17,127 bases of DNA from SKGA01 sp051819745 (GCA_051819745.1 JBNJGO010000017.1:1-17127), one strand, 5' to 3'; counted from the stretch's first letter, positions 6,491 through 14,518 are shown. The notes: a model not told the origin generated them from the sequence alone. Translations and numbers: made by a program.

Positions 6491-6539
6491 ATATTATGTG
6501 TTTTTATGTCTGTTGTGATGAGCCCAAATTTACTATAAA

Positions 6540-6547
6540 TTTATAAA
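6540..6547 (+). promoter_or_regulatory. TATA box of the 234-aa hypothetical gene
   Basis: TTTATAAA begins 32 nt before ATG 6572. Confidence 0.5.
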
Positions 6548-6571
6548 TAAATTATTATTCCCTGTGGAGTG

Positions 6572-7273
6572 ATGGAAGATATTATCTCATATAAAGAATC
6601 TTTTGACATTTCAGTTGATGGTTTTTCTGGATTTATATTTAAATCAACGATTAATTTAAAATTAGAATCTGATTTCAAAACCGTTCCTTTCAAAAGATTG
6701 ACTTGTGATTTTTCTTTATTCGGTTCTCAAACTGAAAAAAATGTTATTGTTCCTTTTATCGTGTTTGAAGGTTCGTCTTCTTCATATCCTAAAAGTGTAC
6801 GATCTTTTCCGGAAATAAAAAAGGCGATTGATGGCACTTATGCTCATGAGGTAAAAGATTTCTATTTTGAATTTAAAAAAAATTTATCAAATTTTCTTAT
6901 CTCAGAGAATCAAGCTTATGCTAACAAGATTAAGCATTATGATTCACGTGCTAAACGATGGTTTTTTCCAAATGTTATAAACTGGATTAATGCAAGGAAT
7001 GATCTCTCTATTTATTCTGATCTTTCAAATTCACATATATCATATAGTTCTGCAAGAGTTGAAGTAAATCGTTTTCTTGAAGATTTTTTACCAAACTATT
7101 CTCGATCTGTAGACTTATTAAAACATTCTGATGTTATTTCTGAAAAAGAATCGCTGAGTATGTATCAGATATATGCTTCGATAAATAGATTATATTCGGA
7201 TTTTTCTTCTGAGTTAGTTGGTCTTAAAACACCTTCTGAAACTCTTAAACAAAAAATAACTCCTTTTTTTTGA
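6572..7273 (+). CDS. Hypothetical protein, unrecognised
   Basis: 233 residues from ATG 6572; GTG 6569 is an alternative start. I do not recognise a family. It has no signal peptide and no membrane helix, so it is probably cytoplasmic. The first 75 residues look beta-rich (FDISVDGFSGFIFKSTINLKL, NVIVPFIVFEG). Residues about 85-230 look helical, with aromatic/basic patches such as YDSRAKRWFFPNVINWINAR and ending in SETLKQKITPFF. There are two Phe/Tyr-rich amphipathic helices near NRFLEDFLPNYSRSVDLL and YQIYASINRLYSDF. The gene stands alone with its own TATA and a 130-nt gap behind it. Base composition is like its neighbours. A lineage-specific protein is the most that can be said. Confidence 0.7.
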   Translation: MEDIISYKESFDISVDGFSGFIFKSTINLKLESDFKTVPFKRLTCDFSLFGSQTEKNVIVPFIVFEGSSSSYPKSVRSFPEIKKAIDGTYAHEVKDFYFEFKKNLSNFLISENQAYANKIKHYDSRAKRWFFPNVINWINARNDLSIYSDLSNSHISYSSARVEVNRFLEDFLPNYSRSVDLLKHSDVISEKESLSMYQIYASINRLYSDFSSELVGLKTPSETLKQKITPFF

Positions 7274-7403
7274 ATTCTGATGTTTTTTTATTAATCTTAT
7301 TGGTTGTTTTTATTGTTCCAGAATAAGTTTTGTTTATCTTCTTACTGTTTTTTATCGCAATTCTTAAAAACAATGGGGTGTCTTGTTGTTATGAGGTGAG
7401 GTA

Positions 7404-8273
7404 TTGTTTTTTAAAGAACAACATATTGTTTCAGTGTGGTCGTTTGTAGTTCGTATTTTTAAAAATACTTTTGAGGAAGTTTATAAGAAAAATATTGCTT
7501 GGCTTTCTGCAGCGTTAGTATTTTATATTCTTCTTTCGATGGGTCCTCTTCTAGTTATACTTTTTGAATTGGTTCAATTGTTTTTGCAATCAAGTACTGT
7601 TCTTGAGACTGTCCGCGAGTTGAGTGTTTCTCTCATAGGCTCTTCGGCAACTTCTTTTCTTAGTGAATTGGCTTCTTCATTTCATCTTCTCGAATCAAAT
7701 ATAGCTCTTTTAATTGGAAGTATTATTGTGTTGTTTTTTTTAGGATCTCAGTCTATAGTTCATTTAAAACAATCTATCGATGTCATTTACAAAACCTCTC
7801 GGCCGATGAATTTTTCTATAACTTCTTTTTTCAAACGAAATCTGATCGGGTTTATTTCAGTTTTCTTGTTAGGTCTTGGTCTTGTTGTGTTTATTATTTC
7901 AAAAATGATCTTATTTTCGATACAATCATTTCTTGCTAATCATCTTTCTTTTTTGTCGCTTCCATCGATTATTAATACGCTACTTTCTTTTCTTATCTTA
8001 TTGTTTATTTTTGGTTTTTTTGTCCTAGTATATTATGTTCTTTCAGAAAGAAAAATTCGTTTTTCAAGCGCGATTTTTGGAGCATTGGTTTCTACGCTTT
8101 TATTTTTAGTTGGGGGTGTTATAGTCGGATACTATATTTCTATTGCGCCTTTATTTACTAGTTATGGTCTTGCAAGTTCATTATTTTTTATTCTTTTATG
8201 GTTGTATTATTCTGCTCATGTGATTTTGTTTGGAGCACAATTATCTTATTCTCATCATAAATTACTTTCATAA
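7404..8273 (+). CDS. YihY/BrkB-family integral membrane protein
   Basis: About 289 residues with six hydrophobic helices. Two family blocks identify it: WLSAALVFYILLSMGPLLV (about 33-51), which corresponds to the SAALAYYxLLSLxPLL block, and near the C-terminus APLFTSYG (about 248-255) followed by LLWLYYSAHVILFGAQL (about 263-279). The family (once annotated ribonuclease BN or virulence factor BrkB) has no established transport substrate; the old RNase BN assignment was erroneous. I propose TTG 7404 as the start because GAGGTGAGG (7393-7401) directly precedes it and the nearest upstream ATG (7391) meets a stop after two codons. A weak start farther inside cannot be excluded. Family call is confident; function is unknown. 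Confidence 0.85.
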   Translation: MFFKEQHIVSVWSFVVRIFKNTFEEVYKKNIAWLSAALVFYILLSMGPLLVILFELVQLFLQSSTVLETVRELSVSLIGSSATSFLSELASSFHLLESNIALLIGSIIVLFFLGSQSIVHLKQSIDVIYKTSRPMNFSITSFFKRNLIGFISVFLLGLGLVVFIISKMILFSIQSFLANHLSFLSLPSIINTLLSFLILLFIFGFFVLVYYVLSERKIRFSSAIFGALVSTLLFLVGGVIVGYYISIAPLFTSYGLASSLFFILLWLYYSAHVILFGAQLSYSHHKLLS

Positions 8274-8301
8274 GTTATAGTTTTTACTGATAAACCTTAA
8301 A

Positions 8302-8309
8302 TTTATATA
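8302..8309 (+). promoter_or_regulatory. TATA box of pyrG
   Basis: TTTATATA begins exactly 30 nt before ATG 8332, predicting a leaderless transcript. Confidence 0.65.
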
Positions 8310-8331
8310 TGAGTATTTTTAGAATTATATT

Positions 8332-9939
8332 ATGGGATCAAAATTTATTATAGTGACTGGGGGGGTTCTTTCTGGTCTTGGAAAAGGTATTTCTTCGGCG
8401 TCGATAGGTCAATTATTGTCTTATGATTATAAGGTTGTTCCCATCAAATGTGATGGCTATTTGAATGTAGATCCGGGTACTATGAATCCTGTTGAACATG
8501 GCGAGGTTTTTGTTCTTGATGATGGTACTGAAGTTGATATGGATTTTGGTCATTATGAGCGATTTCTCAAGACAACGTGTTTTGGTGATCAGAACTTGAC
8601 AATGGGCAGAGTGTTTGAAGACATTCGTGAAAAAGAGCGAGAAGGTGGTTATAATGGTAAAACTGTTCAATTAATTCCTCACGCTGCCGAACATATTATT
8701 TCTTGGTGGAAAAGTATTGCAAAAGAACAGTCTGCTGATGTGTGTCTTATTGAAATTGGTGGTACTGTTGGTGATATGGAAAATGAATTGTATCTTGAAG
8801 CTGCTCGTCGATTAAAATTGGATCTTGGAAAAGACAATGTGTTTTTTGCTCACCTTACGTATATTCCTATTCCTGCAGGTGTTTTTGAACAAAAATCAAA
8901 ACCAACACAACAGTCTGTTTCACTACTTATGGAGCGAGGGCTATTTCCCGAAGCGATTATTTGTAGGGGGAAAGAACCTGCTTCGCAAAACATTAAACGA
9001 AAAATTTCAGAATTTTCAAACATTGATTCTTCCGCTGTTTTTAGCGCGATGGATGTTGACAGTGTTTACAAAATTCCTTCTATTTTTGAAAAGCAGGGAT
9101 TGGTTTCTTTGATTAATAAGCAATTAGGTCTTCAGGCGAGTCCAGATCTTACTCGTTGGAATTCTCTTGTTTCTTCTATCAAGTCAAGTTCTAAACATGT
9201 AACTGTTGCTGTCTGTGGAAAATACACTTCTCTTGAAGATAGTTATGCTTCTGTTGTAGAGGCATTATGTCATGCTGGCTCTTATAATGGTGTTTCGGTT
9301 GATGTTGAATGGATTGACACTGAAGCAATTGAAAAAGGTTCTTTATCTGTTGATACTGCTCTTGAACATATTGATGGTGTTATCGTTCCAGGTGGCTTTG
9401 GAACAAGGGGAATTGAAGGAAAATTAACAGTTATAGAATTTGCTCGAAAAAACAAGCTTCCGTTTTTAGGATTGTGTTATGGTCTACAACTTGCTGTTGT
9501 TGAATCTGCTCGAAATGTTGGTGGTTTTAAAGATGCTAATTCTACTGAAATAAATCCAAAAACGAGCTATCCTGTCATCGATATATTGCCTGATAAAAAA
9601 AACATTTCCGCAATTGGTGGTACTCTTCGAAAAGGTTCATATCCTGCGTTGCTTAAACGAGATTCTATTGTTCATTCCTTGTATGGTTCTACAGAAGTTT
9701 TTGAGCGTCACCGTCATCGCTTTGAAGTTAATCCGGACTACCATTCTGCTATTGCTTCGTGGTCGTTATCTCTTTCTGGCATGAGCCCTGATGGTCGTCT
9801 TGTAGAATTTATAGAACATGAAGATCATCCTTTTTTTGTCGCGACACAAGCTCATCCTGAATTAAAGAGTTCTCTTGAGCATCCAGCTCCTCTTTTTGAT
9901 GGTTTGTTGAAGGCGATTAAGAAGTGTAGCGGTAACTAA
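8332..9939 (+). CDS. pyrG: CTP synthase (glutamine-hydrolysing)
   Basis: Full-length 535-residue enzyme that converts UTP to CTP using ATP and ammonia from glutamine, the last step of pyrimidine nucleotide synthesis. The N-terminal amidoligase domain starts with TGGVLSGLGKG (9-19, with K18 of the P-loop) and contains CDGYLNVDPGTMNP and IEIGGTVGDME. The C-terminal class I glutaminase domain has GGFGTRG, the nucleophile C382 in FLGLCYGLQ, and H508/E510 in AHPE. The elbow is CYG where most CTP synthases have CLG, a conservative curiosity rather than a defect. A TATA box 30 nt upstream indicates its own leaderless promoter. The stop is only five nt from that of the convergent gene. Identification is very sure. 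Confidence 0.97.
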   Translation: MGSKFIIVTGGVLSGLGKGISSASIGQLLSYDYKVVPIKCDGYLNVDPGTMNPVEHGEVFVLDDGTEVDMDFGHYERFLKTTCFGDQNLTMGRVFEDIREKEREGGYNGKTVQLIPHAAEHIISWWKSIAKEQSADVCLIEIGGTVGDMENELYLEAARRLKLDLGKDNVFFAHLTYIPIPAGVFEQKSKPTQQSVSLLMERGLFPEAIICRGKEPASQNIKRKISEFSNIDSSAVFSAMDVDSVYKIPSIFEKQGLVSLINKQLGLQASPDLTRWNSLVSSIKSSSKHVTVAVCGKYTSLEDSYASVVEALCHAGSYNGVSVDVEWIDTEAIEKGSLSVDTALEHIDGVIVPGGFGTRGIEGKLTVIEFARKNKLPFLGLCYGLQLAVVESARNVGGFKDANSTEINPKTSYPVIDILPDKKNISAIGGTLRKGSYPALLKRDSIVHSLYGSTEVFERHRHRFEVNPDYHSAIASWSLSLSGMSPDGRLVEFIEHEDHPFFVATQAHPELKSSLEHPAPLFDGLLKAIKKCSGN

Positions 9940-9944
9940 TGATT

Positions 9945-10481
9945 TTATAATTGTTTTTTTTGTTTTAGCGCTTTTCTCTCTCCAGAATAATACATTTGTC
10001 GATAAATCTTACCTACAGCAATATCTGAATGCTTGTCAATAGGTTGATTTCCGCCTGATTGAAATCTTTTAATTTCTTTAAGGTGTTCTCGCTTTACCTC
10101 GTTTTGATATCCTAGTCTCAAATCAACACGCTCTTTATATCCTCTAGTGTATATTTGTTCAGATGCTGTTAGTTTATATGTTGTGTTTTCTTGAGGGTTT
10201 CGAGTGGTTTTCTCTTTTGATAATTGGTTTTGTCTTTGTTGTTGTAGTCTTTGATTGTATTGGGGTACTGCTTGTTTTACAATGTCTTCGACGCTTAGAT
10301 TTTCATCCTGTATTTGGGTCAGCCCTTGTTCGTTAAAATCAACGATTTCTGGGTTTCGACCATAATGGCTGCAAAGGGCTGCATAAACAGCATAGTTTTC
10401 TTCTTTCACACTTTCAGAAATAGCCTTATCTGCACTACGTAGCTCTGCTTCGAGTGTGAAATCTTTTTCCCAATCTTCCAT
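9945..10481 (-). CDS. Hypothetical Gln-rich soluble protein, unrecognised
   Basis: 178 residues from ATG 10481. I prefer this start to ATG 10490 because the minus-strand TATA (10505-10512) begins 31 nt before it. No signal peptide or membrane helix is visible. The N-terminal half is acidic and helical (MEDWEKDFTLEAELRSADKA). The middle (about 85-110) is a Gln/Asn-rich, probably disordered or coiled segment (YNQRLQQQRQNQLSKEK). The C-terminal part is basic (YTRGYKERVDLRLGYQ, VKREHLKEIKRF, KALKQKKQL), and a Lys/Arg-rich tail could bind nucleic acid. It is convergent with pyrG and 57 nt downstream of the orc1 stop, with its own promoter. I do not recognise a family. Confidence 0.68.
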   Translation of the reverse strand: MEDWEKDFTLEAELRSADKAISESVKEENYAVYAALCSHYGRNPEIVDFNEQGLTQIQDENLSVEDIVKQAVPQYNQRLQQQRQNQLSKEKTTRNPQENTTYKLTASEQIYTRGYKERVDLRLGYQNEVKREHLKEIKRFQSGGNQPIDKHSDIAVGKIYRQMYYSGERKALKQKKQL

Positions 10482-10504
10482 ATATATCATTATACCTAAA
10501 CTAC

Positions 10505-10512
10505 TATATAAA
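10505..10512 (-). promoter_or_regulatory. TATA box of the Gln-rich protein gene
   Basis: Minus-strand TTTATATA, 31 nt before ATG 10481. Confidence 0.6.
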
Positions 10513-10547
10513 ACTTTCTATTTTTAACCACTTTAAAGTAATAAAAA

Positions 10548-11603
10548 TTAGAATTCAGTCAATCTTTTTTCAACAAGACTGGTATTTCCGCCAGCACCTG
10601 ATTGTTTAGTAACTGTGATATATTTTCCTTCTTGAAGTTTTTGTATTTTACGCTGGAATGTCTTATACGAATTTTTTCCGCCTTTAGCTTCATATTCCTT
10701 GAACAATTCTCCGATTCGCTTTTTACTTGTCTGTTGGATTACGGAAAGAACGAATTTGCTTTCATCATCAAGTTCTTCGGTTTTTTTTGCAGTGAATTCT
10801 TCAAGTTTTGCTATTGCTTGCTCAACTTCCTTGACACTGACTTTCTTTTTAGAAGTATCTTCTGCAATAGTCGCACTTTCTTTAAGTAAAAATAATCCAC
10901 TTCTAATATCTTTAATGGTTGTTGTTTTTTCCACCACCAAATCGATAGCTGTCTGCTCCCAAACGCCAGGAACAAAAGCATATTTCATCCTTTCTTCAAG
11001 AATTCCTCTTGTTTCTCCCGGAGAATATTCTTGAAATTCGAGAAGTTCTGCAGTGAGTCTGCTTCGTATTCGAGTATCTAAGTCATTAAGCCACGACTTG
11101 AAATTAGTTATAAGGATAATTGACTTTACAAATATATTTTCTATAAGTACGTACAAGAAATCAAAATCTTCTGTCTTATCAATTTCATCAAAAACCAGAA
11201 TTGCAGGTTGCCTATTAAGTAGTTCTTGTGCGGTTTTGAACAACTCTGTTGTCTTTTTGTTTTGAGTGAATCGATAACCTAGCTGTTCGCAAATCTCCAC
11301 CATTATCTTATAGCTGGTATTATACTGCCAACAATTGATAAATATCGGCGTGATATCATCTGTTTTTTCTTCAAGTTCTCGAAGGACATGCCTGACTGCA
11401 GCAGTCTTTCCAATTCCAGGAGGTCCATGAATAAAAACATTTCGACCGTTTCGCTTTGAAAATAACGGTTTTAAACAAGTTGCAATATGTTCTTGCTCTT
11501 GTTCCCGATAAGGAATTTTTTTTGGTAGAAAATCATAATCTAGTGCAACTTCATCTTGAAATAATGACTGATCGCCCTCAAGTATGTTATCAAATAATCC
11601 CAT
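10548..11603 (-). CDS. cdc6: Orc1/Cdc6 replication initiator (AAA+ ATPase)
   Basis: 351-residue origin-recognition and helicase-loading protein. Walker A is GPPGIGKT (60-67), Walker B ILVFDEID (135-142), sensor 1 LITN (164-167), and arginine-finger candidates lie in DTRIRSRL (176-183). A lid/sensor-2 region follows with IKDIRSGLFLL. The C-terminal ~70 residues (DDESKFVLSVIQQ to the end) form the winged-helix DNA-binding domain, with KRIGELFKEYEAKGGKNSYKTFQRKIQKLQEGKYI. It is somewhat shorter than typical archaeal Orc1/Cdc6 (roughly 380-420). A minus-strand TATA at 11625-11634 lies about 31 nt before ATG 11603, and TGAGGAC (11612-11618) is also available as a ribosome-binding site. The gins gene lies divergently across 11870-12235, so an origin may be nearby. 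Identification is sure. Confidence 0.93.
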   Translation of the reverse strand: MGLFDNILEGDQSLFQDEVALDYDFLPKKIPYREQEQEHIATCLKPLFSKRNGRNVFIHGPPGIGKTAAVRHVLRELEEKTDDITPIFINCWQYNTSYKIMVEICEQLGYRFTQNKKTTELFKTAQELLNRQPAILVFDEIDKTEDFDFLYVLIENIFVKSIILITNFKSWLNDLDTRIRSRLTAELLEFQEYSPGETRGILEERMKYAFVPGVWEQTAIDLVVEKTTTIKDIRSGLFLLKESATIAEDTSKKKVSVKEVEQAIAKLEEFTAKKTEELDDESKFVLSVIQQTSKKRIGELFKEYEAKGGKNSYKTFQRKIQKLQEGKYITVTKQSGAGGNTSLVEKRLTEF

Positions 11604-11624
11604 GGTATGTTGTCCTCAAAGGCC

Positions 11625-11634
11625 TTATTTAAAT
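11625..11634 (-). promoter_or_regulatory. TATA box of orc1/cdc6
   Basis: The element containing the palindrome ATTTAAAT is positioned about 31 nt before ATG 11603 on the minus strand. Confidence 0.5.
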
Positions 11635-11662
11635 CATGCGGTCTTTTTCTCGAAAATATTTT

Positions 11663-11869
11663 TTATTCCTTCTTGTTTTCAATAACTTGTATTTTATGTT
11701 TTTCTTTTGAGAATGGACGTAAATCCTTTAGTTTATAATCTTTAATTCCTTGTTGTTTAGCCCATGTTTCAGCTTTTTCTTTTGAAGCGAAGGTTTTTGG
11801 CCGAGGTTTTCTGTTTCGTCCTTTTGTTTTAGATAATCGTCGTCTTGCTCGTAAAAATGTTCTTGGCAT
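11663..11869 (-). CDS. Small basic protein, probably RNA/ribosome-associated
   Basis: 68 residues, strongly basic. The N-terminal tail MPRTFLRARRRLSKTKGRNRKPRPKTF resembles disordered rRNA-binding extensions. A compact part follows (ASKEKAETWAKQQGIKDYKLKDLRPFSKEKHKIQVI) with an alpha-beta pattern. Similar small basic proteins occur widely in archaeal genomes as uncharacterised, possibly ribosome-associated proteins. I cannot assign a ribosomal protein name. ATG 11869 has a good Shine-Dalgarno, AGGAG (11878-11882), eight nt upstream. The nearest TATA-like element is about 54 nt upstream, so this mRNA has a short leader, unlike orc1. It is the first gene of the minus-strand block that includes orc1. 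Confidence 0.65.
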   Translation of the reverse strand: MPRTFLRARRRLSKTKGRNRKPRPKTFASKEKAETWAKQQGIKDYKLKDLRPFSKEKHKIQVIENKKE

Positions 11870-12130
11870 ACTATCAACTCCTGTTAGTTTATTTTTTGAT
11901 TGAACGTTATTTCTTTTATAAAACTTCCTTTTTGATGTGTTGTTTAGAGGGTAGTTTTATCGCTTTATATTGTGTTTTAAGACGTATTTTTTTAAAATAT
12001 GGTTGTTGATTAGTTATTTCTAAATTTATTTCTGAATATATTTTGCCAGTATTCAAGTAAGATTTATATACAACGCCAAGTCACTATTTTATATACTGTT
12101 ATATTTGGGGATAAAAAGCACTATCATTAT

Positions 12131-12138
12131 TTTATATA
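12131..12138 (+). promoter_or_regulatory. Distal gins promoter candidate (TTTATATA)
   Basis: Using the ~30-nt spacing seen elsewhere, transcription would start near 12161, immediately before the 12166-12197 hairpin, giving gins a ~75-nt leader that begins with it. Confidence 0.35.
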
Positions 12139-12165
12139 ATTTATGCTTTTCCCTTTTTTAATAAA

Positions 12166-12197
12166 CGACATGCAATCATTATAACTTGATTGTGTCG
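12166..12197. repeat. Long inverted repeat upstream of gins
   Basis: CGACA-TG-CAATCA (12166-12178) and TGATTG-TGTCG (12187-12197) are complementary over 11 bp with a two-nt bulge in the left arm, around an eight-nt TTATAACT centre. It is the strongest dyad in the orc1-gins gap. It may act as an operator, an initiator-binding site or a leader RNA hairpin. Confidence 0.5.
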
Positions 12198-12235
12198 TGA
12201 ACTATTTGCAGTTTGTATATGGTTTATAGGTAGTT

Positions 12236-13189
12236 ATGATGGAAGTTCACATTACATACGAAACTCTTTTCGACCTCCTTCGTAAAGAGAGAAGTCTTGA
12301 AGAGTTACAATCACTTGATTCTTCTTTTTGGAAATATGTAATAGATTATATTCAAGATCGTAAATCAACATTGGATTCTTCTCGTCCTGGTGAGCAAGAA
12401 AAGATAAAAGTTCAGCTTCAAAATATCAAACGAATTCTTAAAGAAATTTATGAGCGACGAGAGCGAAAAATTATCAATCTAGCTCTTAATGTCATTCGAA
12501 GCGATGCTATGGATTATGTTGATACAAAGAACATGCTTGCAGAAGAAAAATCTCTTTTTAATGAAGCGTTAACTCTTTTTAAGAAATATAAATCTAACGT
12601 TCTACTTAATGTCTTCGATGATAAATTACCTGCCGTCGTTCCGGAAATTCCCTCAAAGAGTTCTTCAAATATGTCTTCGGAAACCGATCCGACGAGCACT
12701 CCTTCTGCAACGGGCTCTAAATCTGAATTATCGACTCAATCTGAAGATCCATCTCCAGAATCTTCTTCAGAACCTTTTTCAAATTCCTCTAAAAAATCCT
12801 CTTCACATTCCACTTCTGATGTTGAAAATTCTTCAGATTCTGATTTGAAAAAAAAACAGTCTTATTTTTCCAATGGTGATTTCACTCCTGACACGTCCTC
12901 TTCTTATTTTCAACCTGATAAAAATGATGGTGTTGATCTTTCAGAAACAGATGTTGGTGAGCGTTCTAAAGATGATCTTGTTGATGGTGTTCCAAAAGAT
13001 GAGATTAGGGATGATAGTGATAATGCTCCTCAAAAGGTTATTGTCAAATTCGTTTCAGCTGTTCCTAAGTTTTATGGAAAGAACAAGAATATTTTCGGTC
13101 CTTATTCTGAAGGTCAAATTGTTACTCTTCCTTCCAATATAGCTTCCATTCTTCTTAAAAAAGGCAAAGCAAAGAATGTAATGAAGTGA
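12236..13189 (+). CDS. gins51: GINS complex subunit (archaeal Gins51/Gins15 type)
   Basis: 317 residues. GINS joins MCM and RecJ/Cdc45 in the archaeal replicative helicase. The N-terminal helical A domain (about 1-130) shows the family features: YETLFDLLRKERSLEELQ near the start and LKEIYERRERKIINLALN (68-85). The C-terminal ~51 residues (267-317) are the small B domain, with FVSAVPKFYGKNKNIFGPYSEGQIVTLP followed by NIASILLKKGKA. The A-then-B order is that of the Gins51 class. Between them, about 138-266 is a long Ser/Asp/Glu-rich, probably disordered linker, which is longer than usual. ATG 12239 is an alternative start. TATA-like TTTGTATAT (12212-12220) lies 24-27 nt upstream. Proximity to orc1 and nucS supports a replication role. 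Confidence 0.85.
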   Translation: MMEVHITYETLFDLLRKERSLEELQSLDSSFWKYVIDYIQDRKSTLDSSRPGEQEKIKVQLQNIKRILKEIYERRERKIINLALNVIRSDAMDYVDTKNMLAEEKSLFNEALTLFKKYKSNVLLNVFDDKLPAVVPEIPSKSSSNMSSETDPTSTPSATGSKSELSTQSEDPSPESSSEPFSNSSKKSSSHSTSDVENSSDSDLKKKQSYFSNGDFTPDTSSSYFQPDKNDGVDLSETDVGERSKDDLVDGVPKDEIRDDSDNAPQKVIVKFVSAVPKFYGKNKNIFGPYSEGQIVTLPSNIASILLKKGKAKNVMK

Positions 13190-13249
13190 TTGTCTTTATC
13201 TTGTTAATTTTCGATATGTTTTTTAATCACGTCTTATTTCCATTATGGT

Positions 13250-14479
13250 ATGGTTGTACTCACATTTTCAAATTTTTCATTTTATCCTCGAGACCAAGAA
13301 GTGCAAGTTTTTTTCACAAGCAGATATTTTTTTACTGTTTCATTATCTGAATTTTGCGATATTGATTCTGATGTTATTATACGAGAAAAAGAAATTGAAT
13401 TTCCTTCAATAACTGAGAAAAAAGCAGAAAATAAATGTACTAGACTTCTTGATAAAGGACTCCATTCTCTCACAAATACAGTTACTAATAAACCCGTTCG
13501 TTTTATTGATGAAATGACTGGTGTTCCTCTAATTGGTTCTGGTGAGTTTGGTGTTGTTGATAGAGACACAAATATTCTTGAACTCAAACCTTTGACTGGC
13601 TGTAATTTAAATTGTATTTATTGTAGTGTTGATGAAGGTGTTAATGATAAATCGTACGATATACTTATTGATCCTTTCTTTCTAGCAGAACAAGCTCTTG
13701 CTATTGCTGTTAAAAAAAATCATCGGGTTGAATTTAATATTGGACCTCATGGTGAACCTTTATTATATCCTTTTCTCGAGGAGCTCGTTTCCGAACTTAA
13801 AAGAGTTCTTCCTGATTGTGTTATTTCTATTAATACGAATGGTACTTTGCTTAACAAACAACGTATTGATTCGCTTATTTTAGCAGGATTAACAAGAGTG
13901 AATCTATCGCTTAATAGCTTAGATCAAACTGTTCTTTCAGAAATTTCTGGAAAACCCTATCCTTTAAAAAAAGTTCTTGACAATATTGAATATTGCAAAC
14001 AAAAAAATCTTTCTGTTCTCATTGCACCACTTGTTATTCCAACGTACACTGACAGTATCTCTCGCGACATAAAACCTCTTATTAAACTTTCAAAATCCCT
14101 TCCTGGTCCTTTTCCCACTATTGGTTTTCAAAATTATCTCGTTCACAAATATGGTCGAAAACCTGTGAAGAAACAATATTCTTTCGAGGAGTTTTTCTCT
14201 CTTTTAAGTCCCTTAGAATCAGAGTGCGATATTATTCTCACTCCAAAAAAAGAGTATAATCCTTTTGATATATATTCTGATGTTGTTTTGGAAATTCCTA
14301 TGAAAAAAAATGCTGTTGTAAGGGCGGAAGTTATGTTTCCTGGACGTCATTCTCATGAGATGGTTTGTTCTGCTCATAATCGTTTAATTAGTGTTCGAGG
14401 TCTTGAAACAGCTAAAAAAACAGTTTCTATTCGTATTATTCGAAACAAACATAATATTTTTATTGGTGTTCCGCAATAA
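13250..14479 (+). CDS. Radical SAM protein with C-terminal TRAM-like domain
   Basis: 409 residues. The [4Fe-4S] cluster motif is C118-x3-C122-x2-C125 (CNLNCIYC), the canonical CxxxCxxC, so it should cleave S-adenosylmethionine to a 5'-deoxyadenosyl radical. The downstream GPHGEP (165-170) corresponds to the GGE SAM-amino-group motif, and NTNGT near 195 to a later core strand. A ~110-residue N-terminal extension with no recognised motif precedes the core. The last ~60 residues (VVRAEVMFPGRHSHEMVC to the end) look like a TRAM/OB-type RNA-binding fold, which would suggest an RNA substrate. It resembles uncharacterised archaeal radical SAM proteins; the substrate is unknown. A weak TATA lies about 30 nt before ATG 13250. 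Not an obvious operon partner of gins. Confidence 0.85.
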   Translation: MVVLTFSNFSFYPRDQEVQVFFTSRYFFTVSLSEFCDIDSDVIIREKEIEFPSITEKKAENKCTRLLDKGLHSLTNTVTNKPVRFIDEMTGVPLIGSGEFGVVDRDTNILELKPLTGCNLNCIYCSVDEGVNDKSYDILIDPFFLAEQALAIAVKKNHRVEFNIGPHGEPLLYPFLEELVSELKRVLPDCVISINTNGTLLNKQRIDSLILAGLTRVNLSLNSLDQTVLSEISGKPYPLKKVLDNIEYCKQKNLSVLIAPLVIPTYTDSISRDIKPLIKLSKSLPGPFPTIGFQNYLVHKYGRKPVKKQYSFEEFFSLLSPLESECDIILTPKKEYNPFDIYSDVVLEIPMKKNAVVRAEVMFPGRHSHEMVCSAHNRLISVRGLETAKKTVSIRIIRNKHNIFIGVPQ

Positions 14480-14518
14480 ACATCTTTTATACTTTGTAAT
14501 GTCTTTTTTTTGAGTAAC

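Larger units (their letters stand above)
11870..12235. other. Divergent AT-rich intergenic region, candidate replication origin and gins promoter region
   Basis: This 366-nt gap has no ORF and separates orc1 (via the 68-aa gene) from the gins gene. It holds a TATA-like TTTTATAAAA (11914-11923), three TTTATATA elements in the + direction (12063-12070, 12088-12095, 12131-12138), a long inverted repeat (12166-12197) and the proximal gins promoter near 12212. Archaeal origins often lie beside orc1/cdc6 genes. I could not see a clear set of ORB-like repeats, so origin status is only a positional inference. Confidence 0.35.

Noticed and set aside
10602..11265. Plus-strand ORFs opposite orc1/cdc6
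   Set aside because: They are complements of the well-supported AAA+ gene and have Phe/Ser-rich compositions typical of shadows.
11870..12235. Classical ORB repeats for Orc1 binding
   Set aside because: I looked for repeated G-rich ORB-like sites flanking an AT-rich core and did not find a convincing set; the origin suggestion rests on position only.
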